From Jiella avicenniae (GTDB lineage Bacteria; Pseudomonadota; Alphaproteobacteria; Rhizobiales; Rhizobiaceae), in NCBI RefSeq assembly GCF_021390325.1, contig NZ_JAJUWU010000029.1, forward strand, positions 1 through 47,206: a stretch of 47,206 nt of DNA, written 5' to 3'. Of this stretch, positions 47,093 to 47,206 are shown piece by piece. How positions within the stretch are numbered: the first letter of the stretch is position 1; the number at the start of each line of letters is the position of its first letter. Below the pieces are notes generated by a model. It did no database searches and was not told the DNA's origin. It saw only the letters and a program-made list of their open reading frames with translations. A program made the position numbers and the translations under genes.

Positions 47093-47206
47093 TCATGCAA
47101 AGGCCTTTTTGTCCCTCTGCATGGCATTGAGGACGGTGAGAAGCTTTCTGGCGACGGCGATGATCGCGACCTTCTTGGATCCCGATCTTTCGGTGACGGC
47201 GTTGAA
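47093..47206 (-). mobile_element. IS110-family transposase, C-terminal fragment (cut by window edge)
   Basis: The minus strand entering from the right edge reads FNAVTERSGSKKVAIIAVAR, continues KLLTVLNAMQRD and stops after KKAFA. The motif KKVAxxAVxRKLLxxLNAMxRD is the typical C-terminus of IS110/IS116/IS902 (DEDD) transposases. Only 37 residues are visible, so intactness is unknown. Confidence 0.75.

Overview
This is a GC-rich window from an alphaproteobacterial chromosome, most likely order Hyphomicrobiales (Rhizobiales). The evidence is a set of rhizobial-type gene neighbourhoods: yqeY/carA, trxB/lsrB, lpsB/lpcC, rpmB/DUF3108, yhdP-like/bcp/DUF455, and rne/amiC/mrcA/prfB. CarB also carries the long insertion typical of the group. 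I do not see enough to name a genus. No rRNA, tRNA or CRISPR array was found.

Layout. 1-43 is the start of an IS3-type OrfA running off the left edge, followed by a low-GC hypothetical gene. 886-3878 is an alpha-type ribosomal operon (rpsM-rpsK-rpoA-rplQ, minus strand) with its own promoter and intrinsic terminator, not preceded by secY/adk. 3968-10563 holds yqeY, carA and carB; a small XRE regulator with three palindromic operators lies between carA and carB. 10780-13649 holds greA, a BrnT/BrnA toxin-antitoxin pair, an LPS-core mannosyltransferase and a GT25 glycosyltransferase. 13664-18091 holds TrkH, trxB, lsrB and a PPP-type phosphatase. 18097-22200 holds a B12/radical-SAM enzyme, an exported SRPBCC protein, a histidine-rich exported peptide, a candidate small RNA and a SOUL protein.

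22235-25549 holds a YhhQ-type queuosine-precursor transporter, whose start codon appears to be built into a preQ1-I riboswitch, then rpmB, a DUF3108 protein and an exported cyclase-family protein. 25649-30417 holds a large AsmA/YhdP-like protein, Bcp peroxiredoxin and a DUF455 ferritin-like protein. 30526-37305 is a cell-wall and translation block: an M23 peptidase, prfB with an intact programmed +1 frameshift, PBP1a and an AmiC-type amidase. rne (38171-41188) follows a long leader.

41443-44937 is an accessory cassette: a GT2 glycosyltransferase facing a PIG-L deacetylase/methyltransferase fusion that is translationally coupled to an acyl-CoA-dehydrogenase-like protein. The window ends with a 6-hydroxynicotinate-reductase-like gene under a GTATAC-type operator, a REP-like palindrome, and the C-terminal end of an IS110-type transposase.

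Most interesting: the preQ1-I riboswitch whose pseudoknot uses the AUGG of the start codon (22914-22946); the GT2/deacetylase-methyltransferase/ACAD cassette; the triple operator between carA and carB; the detached alpha operon; and the candidate small RNA at about 20795-20900.
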